The notes: a model not told the origin generated them from the letters alone. A stretch of DNA of 64,000 nucleotides from Paucilactobacillus oligofermentans DSM 15707 = LMG 22743 (GCF_001434315.1 NZ_AZFE01000003.1:186001-250000); one strand, 5' to 3'; positions 19,899-32,693 are shown, counted from the first letter of the stretch. Made by a program: numbers and translations.

Positions 19899-20437
19899 TG
19901 AGTCTTGATAAGATGACAATTGCAAAACGTTATGCGAAAGCAATGTTTGAATTAGTCGTTGAACAAGATCAACTTGACGCAACGCTTGAAGAGTTAACGC
20001 AATTACGTGAAGCCTTTAAAGCAAATGATACTTTAACTTCAGTTTTAACTGGTGCTGAATTATCACTTCAAGAAAAGCAATCATTAATTCAAGCTTTGAC
20101 TAATGGAGCTTCTCCAGTGGTCAGTAACTTGATTCAAATGGTTTTTGATTACGGCCGCATGAATGAAATGGTCGCAATTATTGATGAGTTTGAGCGACGT
20201 TATGATTCAAAAATTGGAAGAGTTCATGCAGAAGTAATATCTGCGGTAGAACTTGATGATTCACAAATAGAAAAATTAACTAAGCAACTTGCTTTACGTG
20301 TAAATGCTAAAGAAGTTGTCGTAAGTAAACGTATTGATGATTCAATTATTGGTGGCGTAATTGTACGTACTGATAAAGAAATTCTAGACGGTAGTATCAG
20401 TTCTAGAATTGAACAAGTTCGTCGTTTACTATTGTAA
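19898..20437 (+). CDS. atpH: F0F1 ATP synthase subunit delta
   Basis: A 179-residue delta subunit linking the b stalk to the top of the alpha3beta3 hexamer. The N-terminal A-x-R-Y-A-K-A-M-F-E motif and the C-terminal I-I-G-G-V-I-V-R segment are family signatures. It is translationally coupled to atpF through TAATG. Confidence 0.96.
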   Translation: MSLDKMTIAKRYAKAMFELVVEQDQLDATLEELTQLREAFKANDTLTSVLTGAELSLQEKQSLIQALTNGASPVVSNLIQMVFDYGRMNEMVAIIDEFERRYDSKIGRVHAEVISAVELDDSQIEKLTKQLALRVNAKEVVVSKRIDDSIIGGVIVRTDKEILDGSISSRIEQVRRLLL

Positions 20438-20452
20438 TAACATTTAATTTAA

Positions 20453-21988
<1,536 letters not shown>

Positions 21989-22021
21989 GACTTAACCAGT
22001 AGGAAAGGACGGTGAGATTCA

Positions 22022-22945
22022 GTGCCTGCATCACTAGCAATCGTTAAACGTAAAATCGTTTCAACTAAAAATACTCGACAAATTACTTCTGCGATGCAAA
22101 TGGTTTCAACTTCAAAGTTGAATCAAATTCAACATCACACAACTACGTATCAAATATACGCGGCTAAAGTAGAGTCAGTTATAGCGCATCTTGCACAATC
22201 TCATGCTTTCGGTTCTTCATCTGCTGGTCAAGCTTCTTCCGTTTCTCCATTGTTAACTCAACGTCCGGTTAAAAAAACTGGAATATTAGTTATCACTTCT
22301 GATCGAGGACTTGTTGGTAGTTATAACAGTAATGTTATTAAATCTACACTAGATTTTATGAACGAACATGATTTGAACGCTGATAATAGTGTGTTCCTAA
22401 CGATTGGTAATACTGGAACAGAATTTTTTACTAAGCGTCAAATGAATGTTGCTTATGAATATACAGGTGTCAACGATGTTCCTAAGTTTGAAGAAGTAAG
22501 AGAAATTGTTAAAACGGTAACTGAAATGTACAGTAATGAAGTTTACGATCAGTTGTATGTGGTTCATAGCCATTACGTTAATCGTATTTCTTCTGAAGTG
22601 GAAGTTTCACAAATGTTACCGATTTCTGAAGAAACTCTTGGTGACATTGTCGATTCGAAAGAAGCCGAGAATGCTGATCAAGTAAGTCCAGCTTATGATT
22701 TTGAACCTTCGGAAGATGATATTTTCTCAGTTGTATTACCACAATATGCTGAGAGCAAAGTTTATGGAGCAATTTTAGATGCGAAAACATCTGAACATGC
22801 ATCAAGTTCAAACGCGATGCGTGCTGCTTCAGATAATGCCGGGGATGTTATTGGTTCACTTGAACTTAAATATAACCGTGCGCGTCAAGCTGCGATTACT
22901 ACCGAAATTACTGAAATTGTCGGTGGTCAAGTAGCACTTGAATAA
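22022..22945 (+). CDS. atpG: F0F1 ATP synthase subunit gamma
   Basis: A 307-residue rotor shaft. The N-terminal helix starts M-P-A-S-L and contains the conserved K-x-T-x-Q-I-T-x-A-M-x-M-V; the C-terminal helix has N-R-A-R-Q-A-A-I-T-x-E-I-x-E-I-V-G-G. The start is GTG 22022 behind AGGAAAGGACGGTGAG. Middle-region length variation is usual for this subunit. Confidence 0.96.
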   Translation: MPASLAIVKRKIVSTKNTRQITSAMQMVSTSKLNQIQHHTTTYQIYAAKVESVIAHLAQSHAFGSSSAGQASSVSPLLTQRPVKKTGILVITSDRGLVGSYNSNVIKSTLDFMNEHDLNADNSVFLTIGNTGTEFFTKRQMNVAYEYTGVNDVPKFEEVREIVKTVTEMYSNEVYDQLYVVHSHYVNRISSEVEVSQMLPISEETLGDIVDSKEAENADQVSPAYDFEPSEDDIFSVVLPQYAESKVYGAILDAKTSEHASSSNAMRAASDNAGDVIGSLELKYNRARQAAITTEITEIVGGQVALE

Positions 22946-22951
22946 ATCTAA

Positions 22952-24376
<1,425 letters not shown>

Positions 24377-24387
24377 GGGGAAATAAA

Positions 24388-24804
24388 ATGGCTGATCATA
24401 ATTTAAAAGTCACCATTGTTACTCCTGATGGAAGTGTGTATGATCGCGATGATGCAACAATGTTGATTTTAAAAACTGGTGGCGGAGAAATGGGTGTTTT
24501 AGCTAACCATTTACCTTTCGTAGCTACTTTAAAAATTGATGCTGTCCGTATTCAAAGTGATGATAAGGAAGACCAAGTTGCTGTTTGCGGTGGATTTGTT
24601 GAATTTTCAAATAATTTAGCAACCATCGTAGCTGACAGTGCTGAGACTTCTGTTGAGATTGATATTGAACGTGCACAAAGTGCTAAAACTCGTGCTGAAG
24701 AGCATATCCAACATGCGAACGAAGTGCATGATCAGGATGAACTTAAACGGGCAGAGGTAGCTTTGAAACGTGCCATAAACCGATTAAAAGTTTCTGGTAA
24801 ATAA
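24388..24804 (+). CDS. atpC: F0F1 ATP synthase subunit epsilon
   Basis: A 138-residue subunit with an N-terminal beta-sandwich and a C-terminal helical hairpin (A-E-V-A-L-K-R-A-I-N-R-L) that can inhibit ATP hydrolysis. It ends the operon; a terminator follows within 15 bases. AGGGGG precedes the start. Confidence 0.96.
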   Translation: MADHNLKVTIVTPDGSVYDRDDATMLILKTGGGEMGVLANHLPFVATLKIDAVRIQSDDKEDQVAVCGGFVEFSNNLATIVADSAETSVEIDIERAQSAKTRAEEHIQHANEVHDQDELKRAEVALKRAINRLKVSGK

Positions 24805-24816
24805 TCAACTTTTAAA

Positions 24817-24859
24817 AATAAGATTGAACTCATTTAATTGGGCTCAATCTTATTTTTTT
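24817..24859 (+). terminator. Intrinsic terminator of the ATP synthase operon
   Basis: An 11-bp stem (24817-24827 with 24844-24854) is followed by seven T. Confidence 0.9.
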
Positions 24860-24913
24860 ATATAAAATTACAATTTAAGCTTTGTTTAAGAACGGGCAGA
24901 TGTTTATAGTTTA

Positions 24914-24922
24914 TGGTATTAT
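24914..24922 (+). promoter_or_regulatory. Extended -10 promoter for DUF1146-murA
   Basis: TGG plus TATTAT lies 28 bases before the DUF1146 start. No clear -35 is seen. Confidence 0.4.
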
Positions 24923-24949
24923 TGAAGACGATAATTGAAGGAGTATGTC

Positions 24950-25180
24950 ATGAAATTAATTGGAATTGAAGCCTTAATTAGTTTAGTTGTACAATTTAGT
25001 TTTATTTGGCTTGCTTTTAAATCAATTCAAGGTTTACATATTGAACGATTGTTTCGTGAAACCCCGAAAACTTTGCCCTTGTTAAACGTCCTGTTATCAG
25101 TGACGATTGGATATACAAGTGCAAGCTTTTTTATGGCTTTTTTTGATACAATTCGTAATCTTATTTATATTGTGAAGTAA
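24950..25180 (+). CDS. DUF1146 (YwzB-like) small membrane protein
   Basis: A 76-residue protein with two hydrophobic helices (about 9-24 and 43-62) separated by a basic/charged loop. It matches the DUF1146/YwzB family, which sits between the ATP synthase operon and murA in many Firmicutes; the function is not known. ATG 24950 is chosen over the upstream TTG 24935, because AAGGAG lies between the two. It is 19 bases before murA and probably co-transcribed. Confidence 0.85.
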   Translation: MKLIGIEALISLVVQFSFIWLAFKSIQGLHIERLFRETPKTLPLLNVLLSVTIGYTSASFFMAFFDTIRNLIYIVK

Positions 25181-25199
25181 GTTCGTCGGAGGAATTCTC

Positions 25200-26510
25200 A
25201 TGGAAAAAATTATTGTTAAAGGTGGCAACAAACTCGAAGGCGAAGTAACTATTGAGGGTGCTAAAAATGCGGTGTTGCCAATTCAAGCAGCATCTATTTT
25301 AGCGTCACAAGGGGTTGTTACATTGAGTAATGTGCCTATCTTGTCCGATGTATTTACTATGAATAGTGTTTTAGAATTTTTAAATGTAAAATTAAATTTT
25401 GATCAAGATAATAAAGTTTTGAAGTTAGATGCATCTGGTGATATTTCTTATCAAGCACCATTTGAATATGTTTCTAAAATGCGTGCATCAATCGTTGTAA
25501 TGGGTCCATTATTGGCTCGTTGTGGTCATGCGAAGGTTGCGCTTCCTGGTGGATGTGCAATTGGTTCTCGTCCAATTGATTTACATTTAAAAGGATTACA
25601 GGCATTAGGTGCTAAAATCGAACAACATGATGGCTATATTGAAGCTTTTGCTGATCAATTAATTGGAAGCCAAATCTATTTAGATTTCCCAAGTGTGGGT
25701 GCAACTCAAAATATTATGATGGCGGCAACTTTGGCTCAGGGAATTACTGTAATTGAAAACGCAGCTCGTGAACCCGAAATCGTTGATTTAGCTAATATTT
25801 TAAATAAAATGGGTGCAAGAGTTCATGGTGCTGGAACTGAGGAACTCAGAATTGAAGGCGTTACATTTTTACATGGTTGCGAACATGCGGTAGTTCAAGA
25901 TCGGATCGAAGCAGGGACATTTATGGTCGCTGCAGGAGTCACTGATGGTGATATTTTGATTAAGGATGCCATTGCGGAACATAATTTACCTTTGATTTCT
26001 AAATTAAGAGAAATGGGTGTCACCGTTGTTGATCAAGACAATGGTATTCGCGTGATTGGAACATCGGTATTATTACCAGCTAACGTGACAACAATGCCAC
26101 ATCCCGGCTATCCAACTGATTTACAACCACAAATTTCAGTGTTGCAGTTGTTAGCAAATGGGGTTTCAACCTTACACGAAACGGTTTTTGAAAATCGCTT
26201 TATGCATTTGGATGAATTACGTCGGATGAATGCTAGTGTGACGATTAAGGGGTCTACAGCTGTATTAAACGGTCCTGCTAAGTTAAATGGTGCCGAAGTC
26301 GAGGCGACTGATTTAAGAGCAGCAGCGGCACTTGTGTTAGCTGGATTAGCAGCAGAAGGCTATACACAAGTTACTAATTTAAAATATTTGGATCGTGGTT
26401 ATTACTGCTTCCACGAAAAGCTTAGAGATTTAGGTGCAGATATCAAACGAGTGCAAGATCTTGATAATGTGACCATCAATGTTAATTCCGCTTTAAAACC
26501 TGAAAAATAA
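25200..26510 (+). CDS. murA: UDP-N-acetylglucosamine 1-carboxyvinyltransferase
   Basis: MurA transfers enolpyruvate from PEP to UDP-GlcNAc, the first committed step of peptidoglycan synthesis. The 436-residue protein has K22-N23 and the active-site Cys119 in [10 protein letters not shown]. Cys at this place is the residue alkylated by fosfomycin, so the enzyme should be intrinsically sensitive. The neighbours mbl and rodA are also cell wall genes. Confidence 0.96.
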   Translation: MEKIIVKGGNKLEGEVTIEGAKNAVLPIQAASILASQGVVTLSNVPILSDVFTMNSVLEFLNVKLNFDQDNKVLKLDASGDISYQAPFEYVSKMRASIVVMGPLLARCGHAKVALPGGCAIGSRPIDLHLKGLQALGAKIEQHDGYIEAFADQLIGSQIYLDFPSVGATQNIMMAATLAQGITVIENAAREPEIVDLANILNKMGARVHGAGTEELRIEGVTFLHGCEHAVVQDRIEAGTFMVAAGVTDGDILIKDAIAEHNLPLISKLREMGVTVVDQDNGIRVIGTSVLLPANVTTMPHPGYPTDLQPQISVLQLLANGVSTLHETVFENRFMHLDELRRMNASVTIKGSTAVLNGPAKLNGAEVEATDLRAAAALVLAGLAAEGYTQVTNLKYLDRGYYCFHEKLRDLGADIKRVQDLDNVTINVNSALKPEK

Positions 26511-26522
26511 GTATTTAACTAT

Positions 26523-26530
26523 GATATAAT
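26523..26530 (+). promoter_or_regulatory. Extended -10 promoter for mbl operon
   Basis: TGA... TATAAT: TG at 26522-26523 and a consensus -10 at 26525-26530, 35 bases before the mbl ATG. Confidence 0.55.
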
Positions 26531-26564
26531 ATCGACTGATAATTGAAGGGAGTAACAAGTAAAT

Positions 26565-27542
26565 ATGGCAAAAGATATCGGGATTGATTTAGGAACTGCC
26601 AACGTATTAATTTATGTTCAAGGTAAAGGAATTGTATTGAATGAACCATCAGTTGTTGCAATTGATACTAAGACTAATAAGGTACTAGCAGTTGGTTCGG
26701 AAGCTTATCGAATGGTTGGACGAACTCCAAGTAATATTCGAGCAATTCGACCACTTAAAGATGGGGTTATTTCTGATTTTGATGTGGCACAAGAAATGCT
26801 TTCATACTTTATTAATAAGTTGGATGTGAAAGGTTTCATGTCTAAACCTAATATTATGATTTGTGCACCAACTAACATTACTGAAATTGAACGTAAAGCA
26901 ATTATGCAAGCTGCAGAACAATCTGGAGGCGGTAAAGTATTCTTGGAATATGAGCCAAAAGTGGCAGCAATTGGCGCTGGGTTGGATATTTTCCGGCCAA
27001 CTGGTAGTATGGTGATCGATATGGGTGGTGGAACAAGTGACGTTGCAGTTCTATCATTAGGTGACATTGTTTCTAGTCGTTCATTAAAAATTGCTGGTGA
27101 CAAGATGAATAGTGATATTGTCAGCCATATTAAAAATAATCATGGCTTGATTATTGGAGAGCATGCAGCAGAAAATATTAAGATGAAACTTGGTACGGCA
27201 ATTAAAGCGGATAACCCTGAAAAGATGGAAGTTCGCGGGCGTGATTCAGTTAGTGGAATGCCGCGTTCAATTGAAATCGATGAAAATGAAGTTGAAGCTG
27301 CATTACATGATACATTAATGCAAATTGTTAATGGTGCAATTGAAGTGCTTGAAACGGTACCACCGGAGTTAGCTTCGGATATTATTGATCGAGGTGTAAT
27401 GCTAACTGGTGGGACATCACTCTTGAAAAATATTGATCAATTGTTTAGTAGCTTCTTAAAGGTTCCGGTGTTAATTTCTGAGAGCCCATTAGATAACGTT
27501 GCTAAGGGTGCTGGCGCATTGCTAGAAAGAATGCAAAAATAG
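26565..27542 (+). CDS. mbl: Rod shape-determining protein, MreB-like (Mbl)
   Basis: A 325-residue bacterial actin homologue. The phosphate loops D-L-G-T-A-N-V and D-M-G-G-G-T-S-D-V and the adenosine motif T-G-G-T-S-L are present. It polymerises beneath the membrane and directs lateral wall synthesis. It is separate from the mreBCD cluster at 52.4 kb and located next to murA, as for Mbl in lactobacilli. A strict Mbl versus MreBH assignment would need a tree. Downstream genes yidD, DUF2969, rodA and gcvH follow with short gaps. Confidence 0.9.
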   Translation: MAKDIGIDLGTANVLIYVQGKGIVLNEPSVVAIDTKTNKVLAVGSEAYRMVGRTPSNIRAIRPLKDGVISDFDVAQEMLSYFINKLDVKGFMSKPNIMICAPTNITEIERKAIMQAAEQSGGGKVFLEYEPKVAAIGAGLDIFRPTGSMVIDMGGGTSDVAVLSLGDIVSSRSLKIAGDKMNSDIVSHIKNNHGLIIGEHAAENIKMKLGTAIKADNPEKMEVRGRDSVSGMPRSIEIDENEVEAALHDTLMQIVNGAIEVLETVPPELASDIIDRGVMLTGGTSLLKNIDQLFSSFLKVPVLISESPLDNVAKGAGALLERMQK

Positions 27543-27548
27543 GCTAAT

Positions 27549-27794
27549 ATGATAACAAAACTCATTATACGAATCGTTAAGTGGTATCAATCAGGAATAT
27601 CAGCATTTCGACCTGCTACATGTAGGTACACACCGACATGCTCAAATTATATGATTGAAGCCGTTGAAAATTTTGGAATGAGAGGCTTTATAATGGGGGT
27701 GGCACGAATATTAAGGTGTCACCCATTTGTGCAAGGTGGATTTGATCCCGTTCCGGATCATTTTAGTTTGCGCCGAAATAAAAATTTTAAGTAG
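27549..27794 (+). CDS. yidD: Membrane protein insertion efficiency factor YidD
   Basis: An 81-residue YidD protein with the family signature: an N-terminal amphipathic helix, then C-R-Y-x-P-T-C-S-N-Y and R-C-H-P-F-x-x-G-G-F-D-P-V-P. It assists YidC/Sec insertion of membrane proteins. It begins six bases after mbl and probably depends on its transcript. Confidence 0.93.
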   Translation: MITKLIIRIVKWYQSGISAFRPATCRYTPTCSNYMIEAVENFGMRGFIMGVARILRCHPFVQGGFDPVPDHFSLRRNKNFK

Positions 27795-27802
27795 GTGACA
27801 TT

Positions 27803-28024
27803 TTGTCAAAAAAAGATAAAAATATAGAAGTTGAAATTGCAGAAGCCGTTAAAGATGGTAAACAAGTTCAACAAGTATTAATTGGAAAAAATATTGTTGG
27901 TGAAGTTAAAAATAGTGATGGTAAGTTCACAGCCATATTAACAGATGGTGAAGAATTTAATGTTCATTCATTTGATGAAGGTATTGAAGTTTTATTGCAA
28001 CAGTATCACTTACATCAAGGGTAA
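27803..28024 (+). CDS. DUF2969 family small protein
   Basis: A 73-residue acidic/basic soluble protein of the DUF2969 family, found beside mbl/rodA in lactobacilli. It seems to fold as a small beta-rich domain (Q-V-L-I-G-K-N-I-V-G-E-V-K-N and F-x-A-I-L). The start is TTG 27803 behind AGGTGA. No function is known; its steady association with the elongasome genes suggests an envelope role, but that is inference. Confidence 0.8.
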   Translation: MSKKDKNIEVEIAEAVKDGKQVQQVLIGKNIVGEVKNSDGKFTAILTDGEEFNVHSFDEGIEVLLQQYHLHQG

Positions 28025-28050
28025 TACCTATTCATTGAAGGAGTTGTCTA

Positions 28051-29250
28051 ATGCAACGAAAAGTAGAAAAATCAGAAGGAAATTCACGGATTGACTATGG
28101 AATTATTTTTTGTGTTTTACTATTAGCATTAATTGGATTAGCATCGATTTATGTGGCCGCTAATTACGATAAAACTTCGACTAGTGTCATGCATTATGTT
28201 GTTATGCAGCTTGCATGGTACGTGATTGGTTCGATTGCAATTGTGATAATTATGCAGTTTGATTCTGAACAATTATGGAAAGTTGCCCCAGTTATTTTTG
28301 GATTAAGTATGTTTTTAATGTATGCCATCTTAATCTTTTATAGTCGATCGTATTACGCTAGTACGGGTGCTAAGAGTTGGTTTGCGATTGGTTCGATAAC
28401 CTTCCAACCGTCAGAGGTGATGAAACCCGCATATATTTTAATGATGGGTCGCGTCATCACAATTCATAATAATACTCATCCAACGCATACGATTGAGTCA
28501 GATTTCAAATTAATTGGTAAAATGATTTTGTGGGTGTTGCCAATTATAATTTCGCTTAAATTTCAAAATGATTTTGGTACGACCTTGGTTTTCGTGGCTA
28601 TTTTTGCAGGAATGTTATTAGTATCCGGAATTTCATGGAAAATTATTATTCCAAGTGTAATTAGTGTTGTAGCTGTTGGAGTTACTGCGTTATCACTAGT
28701 TGCGACTACATATGGTCGGACTATTCTTGAACATGTTGGATTCCAAGCTTATCAATTCTCGCGAGTTGATACTTGGCTGCATCCTTCGCAAGATACATCT
28801 AACAATGGATATCAACTATGGCAAAGTATTAAAGCGGTTGGTTCCGGAGGGATTATGGGAACCGGATTTAATACATCCAAAGTCTATGTACCGGTGCGTG
28901 AATCAGATATGATTTTTTCAGTAATTGGTGAAAACTTTGGTTTCATTGGTGGGGCCCTATTAATTTTGCTGTACTTGTTGTTAATTTACCAAATGATTAG
29001 AGTAACTTTTGATACTAAAAATGAATTTTATGCTTACATTGCAACTGGTGTGGTAATGATGATTCTATTCCATGTCTTTGAAAATATTGGAATGAGCATT
29101 GGACTATTACCTTTGACCGGGATTCCATTGCCCTTTATTAGTGCTGGTGGGTCGTCGTTAATTGGAAACTTAATTGGTGTGGGAATGATAATGTCGATGC
29201 GCTACCATGATCATTCATACATGTTTAGTAATAAAGATCAATTTAGATAG
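28051..29250 (+). CDS. rodA: Peptidoglycan glycosyltransferase RodA (SEDS family)
   Basis: A 399-residue SEDS protein with ten hydrophobic helices. The conserved W-F-x-I-G-S-I-x-x-Q-P-S-E loop and the C-terminal P-L-T-G-I-P-L-P-F-I-S-A-G-G-S-S signature are present. SEDS proteins polymerise lipid II; with Mbl upstream it is assigned to elongation (RodA) rather than division (FtsW). Confidence 0.92.
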   Translation: MQRKVEKSEGNSRIDYGIIFCVLLLALIGLASIYVAANYDKTSTSVMHYVVMQLAWYVIGSIAIVIIMQFDSEQLWKVAPVIFGLSMFLMYAILIFYSRSYYASTGAKSWFAIGSITFQPSEVMKPAYILMMGRVITIHNNTHPTHTIESDFKLIGKMILWVLPIIISLKFQNDFGTTLVFVAIFAGMLLVSGISWKIIIPSVISVVAVGVTALSLVATTYGRTILEHVGFQAYQFSRVDTWLHPSQDTSNNGYQLWQSIKAVGSGGIMGTGFNTSKVYVPVRESDMIFSVIGENFGFIGGALLILLYLLLIYQMIRVTFDTKNEFYAYIATGVVMMILFHVFENIGMSIGLLPLTGIPLPFISAGGSSLIGNLIGVGMIMSMRYHDHSYMFSNKDQFR

Positions 29251-29276
29251 TTATTATTTGAAAGGAAGTTAATATC

Positions 29277-29582
29277 TTGAGCGAAGCAAACAAATATTTT
29301 TGGCTTAAAAAGCAAGCAGACGGAACTAGTCGAATAGGGATTAGCGATTCAGGGGTTGAGGAATTAGGATCAATTAGTTTTATTGATTATCCAGAAGTTA
29401 ATGCTAAATTAAAAATTGATGGCGAATTTATTTCAGTTGAGGCTGAAAAAGCCGTTACTGATTTGGTAAGTCCAGTTAATGGTACGGTGGCAAAAATTAA
29501 TCCAAACTTAGAAAATGACTTAAGTGATTTAAATTCAACTAAGGCAGAACAACGTTGGATTGTGGAAATTAATGAAGCTTAA
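29277..29582 (+). CDS. GcvH-like lipoyl-domain protein, short form
   Basis: A 101-residue protein with the lipoyl/GcvH fold. The lipoylation site is Lys58 in V-E-A-E-K-A-V, flanked by the usual S-P-V-x-G-x-V turn. Regular GcvH proteins are about 125-130 residues; this one lacks part of the ends. No glycine cleavage genes lie nearby, so it may instead be a lipoyl-relay protein or GcvH-L type. TTG start with GAAAGGAAG upstream. It is the last gene of the mbl-rodA unit. Confidence 0.8.
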   Translation: MSEANKYFWLKKQADGTSRIGISDSGVEELGSISFIDYPEVNAKLKIDGEFISVEAEKAVTDLVSPVNGTVAKINPNLENDLSDLNSTKAEQRWIVEINEA

Positions 29583-29594
29583 TTTATTTATGTC

Positions 29595-29624
29595 TTGACA
29601 GTTTGAATGGAAGTTAAGTATAAT
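29595..29624 (+). promoter_or_regulatory. Consensus sigma-A promoter for the metNIQ leader
   Basis: Perfect TTGACA (29595-29600) and perfect TATAAT (29619-29624) with an 18-base spacer. It starts the T-box leader. Confidence 0.9.
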
Positions 29625-29649
29625 TACGACATTGTTAATTATTAAAAAT

Positions 29650-29937
29650 TGATTTGAAGAGATGAGTAAGTTTTTAATTCATATTTAAGAGAGCCCTTGT
29701 AGCTGAAACGGGGATATGAATGTTAACTGAAGATGGTCTCTAAATATTGATTTACAGATAAGTCATCGGTAGATAATGAATTTGTGATGGTAGTGCCCAT
29801 TAGCGCACATGAGTAGTAATACTCACTGAGTCAATAGTTGTGAGACTATTGAAAAGTTAGGTGGCATCGCGCAAAGCAAATATAGCTTTTCGTCCTATTA
29901 AATGATTATATTTAATAGTGATGAAAGGCTTTTTTTA
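29650..29937 (+). promoter_or_regulatory. T-box riboswitch, methionine type, controlling metNIQ
   Basis: The leader shows a Stem I base (AGAGA with TCTCT), an AGTA S-turn on the 5' side, a long ATTCATAT/ATATGAAT helix above the specifier loop, and on the 3' side A-A-C-T-G-A-A-G-ATG-G with ATG at 29733-29735 in the specifier position. The T-box (AGGTGGCATCGCG) is at 29859-29871 and the terminator stem spans 29884-29930 with T7 after it. Uncharged tRNA-Met should favour the antiterminator and switch on methionine uptake. I assigned the specifier by aligning the three T-boxes in this window by hand. Confidence 0.88.
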
Positions 29938-29963
29938 TTAATTTTAAGGGAGACGATGTTTAG

Positions 29964-31004
29964 ATGATTGAATTTAAAGATGTTTCAAAAACATTTGATG
30001 CCAAGACTGGCACCGTTAGTGCAGTTAAAGATGTTAATTTAGTTATTCCAGACGGGAAAATTTATGGGATTGTTGGTTATTCTGGAGCTGGTAAAAGTAC
30101 GATAATTCGAATGCTAAATGGTCTTGAAGCACCAACAACTGGTTCAGTAACGGTTAATGGCTCAGAAATAAGCGCATTAAAAGGTAAGGCACTAAGAGAT
30201 CAACGGTTAAAAATAGGAATGATTTTTCAGCACTTTAATCTCCTTTGGTCTAGAACTGTATTAGAAAATATTGAATTTCCACTTGAAATTGCGAAACTTT
30301 CAAAAGCTGAACGCAAAGCAAAAGCACTTAAATTAGTTGAATTGGTTGGTCTTAAGGGACGTGAAAATGCCTATCCATCTGAACTATCAGGTGGACAGAA
30401 ACAACGAGTGGGAATTGCTCGTGCATTATCAAATGACCCAGAAATTTTGTTATCTGATGAAGCGACTAGTGCACTAGATCCACAAACAACAGATGAAGTA
30501 TTAGATTTATTGTTAGATATTAATAAAAAACTGAATTTATCAGTGATTGTTATTACTCATGAAATGCACGTTATTCGTAAAATTTGTGATCATGTGGCGG
30601 TATTAGATGCTGGTGAAATTGTTGAACAAGGGCCAGTGTTAGATGTTTTCAAAAATCCAAAACAAGCGATTACGAAGCGATTTGTTAATCAGGAAACTGA
30701 TACTGGTAGTGCCGATGATACTAATATTGCGGTGGAAGAAATGTTAAAGAAATATCCGCAAGGTAAAATCGTTAAATTGACTTTTCATGGTGAGCAAGCA
30801 TCGTCACCAATTGTGTCTGAAACGCTTCGACAATTTGATGACATTGATTTGAACATCATTGAAGGTAATATTCATCAAACTCAGGAAGGATCAATCGGAT
30901 CACTGTATATCCATTTACTGAGTGATAATCAGCAAAGTATCGATGGTACGCTGGCATATTTTCAAACACTGCGAGTTGAGACGGAGGTGATTGAACGTGG
31001 TTGA
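29964..31004 (+). CDS. metN: Methionine ABC transporter, ATP-binding protein
   Basis: A 346-residue ATPase: Walker A G-Y-S-G-A-G-K-S-T, signature L-S-G-G-Q, Walker B with S-D-E-A-T-S-A-L-D, and a C-terminal NIL domain from about 265 that in MetN binds methionine for feedback inhibition. It powers import of methionine through MetI with MetQ. It is controlled by the Met T-box and overlaps metI by 8 bases. Confidence 0.95.
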   Translation: MIEFKDVSKTFDAKTGTVSAVKDVNLVIPDGKIYGIVGYSGAGKSTIIRMLNGLEAPTTGSVTVNGSEISALKGKALRDQRLKIGMIFQHFNLLWSRTVLENIEFPLEIAKLSKAERKAKALKLVELVGLKGRENAYPSELSGGQKQRVGIARALSNDPEILLSDEATSALDPQTTDEVLDLLLDINKKLNLSVIVITHEMHVIRKICDHVAVLDAGEIVEQGPVLDVFKNPKQAITKRFVNQETDTGSADDTNIAVEEMLKKYPQGKIVKLTFHGEQASSPIVSETLRQFDDIDLNIIEGNIHQTQEGSIGSLYIHLLSDNQQSIDGTLAYFQTLRVETEVIERG

Positions 31005-31683
31005 TACAGGGATTGGTTCATATTTTAAATTTAGTAATGTTGATTGGTCCTCAATGGGAACAGCAACTTGGGAAACCTTTTGGATGACCGCAGTTTCAAT
31101 CATTGTAGTTGCAGTATTAGGATTCTTATTAGGATTGTTATTATTTGAAACAACTGATAGTGATTCACTTTTGATCAAAGCGTTAAATTGGATTGTTTCA
31201 GCGATTGTTAATATTTTCCGTTCAATTCCGTTTATTATCTTGATTGTCTTACTATTACCAGCAACTCAAGTGATTATGGGAACAATTATTGGGGCACAAG
31301 CAGCCTTACCATCACTTATTATTTCAGCAGCCCCATTTTATGCACGATTAGTTGAAATTGCTTTTCATGAAATTGATCGTGGAGTATTAGAGGCGGCCGA
31401 GGCAATGGGTGCAACTAAAGCACAAATTATTTTCAAAGTTTTACTACCTGAAAGTTTACCAGCCTTAGTTTCCGGAATTACAGTTACGGCTATTTCATTA
31501 ATTGGATACACGGCAATGGCTGGGGCAATTGGTGCTGGTGGTTTAGGGAATACGGCTTATCTGGACGGGTTCCAAGCTAATAATAATGCTGTAACCCTCA
31601 CAGCGACAGTGATTATTGTGTTGATTGTGTTCGTGTTCCAATTTATAGGTGATTTTGCGGTTAAGCGGATTGATAAACGATAA
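30997..31683 (+). CDS. metI: Methionine ABC transporter, permease
   Basis: A 228-residue permease with five helices and the ABC-interacting E-A-A-E-A-M-G loop. GTG 30997 is the likely start because GGAGGTGA ends at 30990; a TTG at 30991 would leave no spacing. Confidence 0.93.
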   Translation: MVDTGIGSYFKFSNVDWSSMGTATWETFWMTAVSIIVVAVLGFLLGLLLFETTDSDSLLIKALNWIVSAIVNIFRSIPFIILIVLLLPATQVIMGTIIGAQAALPSLIISAAPFYARLVEIAFHEIDRGVLEAAEAMGATKAQIIFKVLLPESLPALVSGITVTAISLIGYTAMAGAIGAGGLGNTAYLDGFQANNNAVTLTATVIIVLIVFVFQFIGDFAVKRIDKR

Positions 31684-31703
31684 AAATTTGGAGGAATTAG
31701 CTC

Positions 31704-32525
31704 ATGAAAAAATTAATTGCGGGTCTTGTAAGTGTAGCTGCGGTTTCATTGTTATTGGTTGGCTGTGGTAATTCAAGTAAGGAAACTACACTAACTGTTG
31801 GGGCTTCAAATGAACCTCATGCACAAATTTTAAAACATATTCAACCACAACTTAAAAAAGAAGGAATTAACTTAAAAATTAAAGTATTCCAAGATTATGT
31901 TTTACCTAATAAAAGTTTGGCTAGTAAGAGTTTAGATGCTAACTATTTCCAGCACACACCATTTTTGAATAACTGGAATAAGAAAAATAATGGTACTTTA
32001 GTTAGTGCTGGTAAAGTACATCTTGAACCAATTGGGATTTATTCACAAAAATATAAAAGTTTAAAAGATCTTCCAGATGGTGCAACCATCTTAGTAAGCA
32101 ATAACGTTGCTGATTATGGACGAGTGCTTACGATTCTTAAAGATGCAGGCCTAATTACTATTAAGTCGGGGACTGATATTACAACGGCTACTTTTAGTGA
32201 TATTGCTACAAATAGTAAAAACTTGAAGTTTAAAACTGATCTTGAGCCTAAGTTGATGCCTAAATTCTATCAACAAAAAGAAGGCGATGCAGTCGTTATT
32301 AATTCTAATTATGCTGAACAAGCAGGAATTAACCCAACTAAAAAAGCCATCGCACTTGAAAGTAATTCATCACCATATGCTAATATTGTTGCGGTCCGTA
32401 AAGGTGATACTAAGCGCCCAGCAATCAAGAAATTGATGAAAGCTCTTCAATCAAAGAGTACACAACAATGGATTAAGTCAGAATATAAAGGTGCCGTGGT
32501 ACCAGTGTATCCTAATGGAAAATAG
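31704..32525 (+). CDS. metQ: Methionine-binding lipoprotein
   Basis: A 273-residue NlpA-family substrate-binding lipoprotein. The signal peptide ends with lipobox L-V-G-C, lipidated at Cys21. It delivers methionine to MetNI at the outer face of the membrane. GGAGG precedes the ATG and a strong terminator follows. Confidence 0.95.
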   Translation: MKKLIAGLVSVAAVSLLLVGCGNSSKETTLTVGASNEPHAQILKHIQPQLKKEGINLKIKVFQDYVLPNKSLASKSLDANYFQHTPFLNNWNKKNNGTLVSAGKVHLEPIGIYSQKYKSLKDLPDGATILVSNNVADYGRVLTILKDAGLITIKSGTDITTATFSDIATNSKNLKFKTDLEPKLMPKFYQQKEGDAVVINSNYAEQAGINPTKKAIALESNSSPYANIVAVRKGDTKRPAIKKLMKALQSKSTQQWIKSEYKGAVVPVYPNGK

Positions 32526-32560
32526 TTTATGATATAGCTATATTTTGTTAAGTATATAAA

Positions 32561-32605
32561 GCCTATTGATATGGACATATCTGTTCATATCAATAGGCTT
32601 TTTTT
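32561..32605 (+). terminator. Intrinsic terminator of metNIQ
   Basis: A 17-bp stem (32561-32577 with 32582-32598, one G-T pair) and a TATC loop are followed by seven T. Confidence 0.93.
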
Positions 32606-32693
32606 ATTTTATTCAATATGGAATAAGTGACATTGGATGTAATTGTTATGATAGTATTAACATTATAAATGTTAACGATGGAGGAACAGATTG

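Noticed and set aside
26705-27103. 132-residue minus-strand frame inside mbl, and its twin at 52676-53083 inside mreB
   Set aside because: The two antisense products resemble each other only because mbl and mreB are homologous on the other strand.
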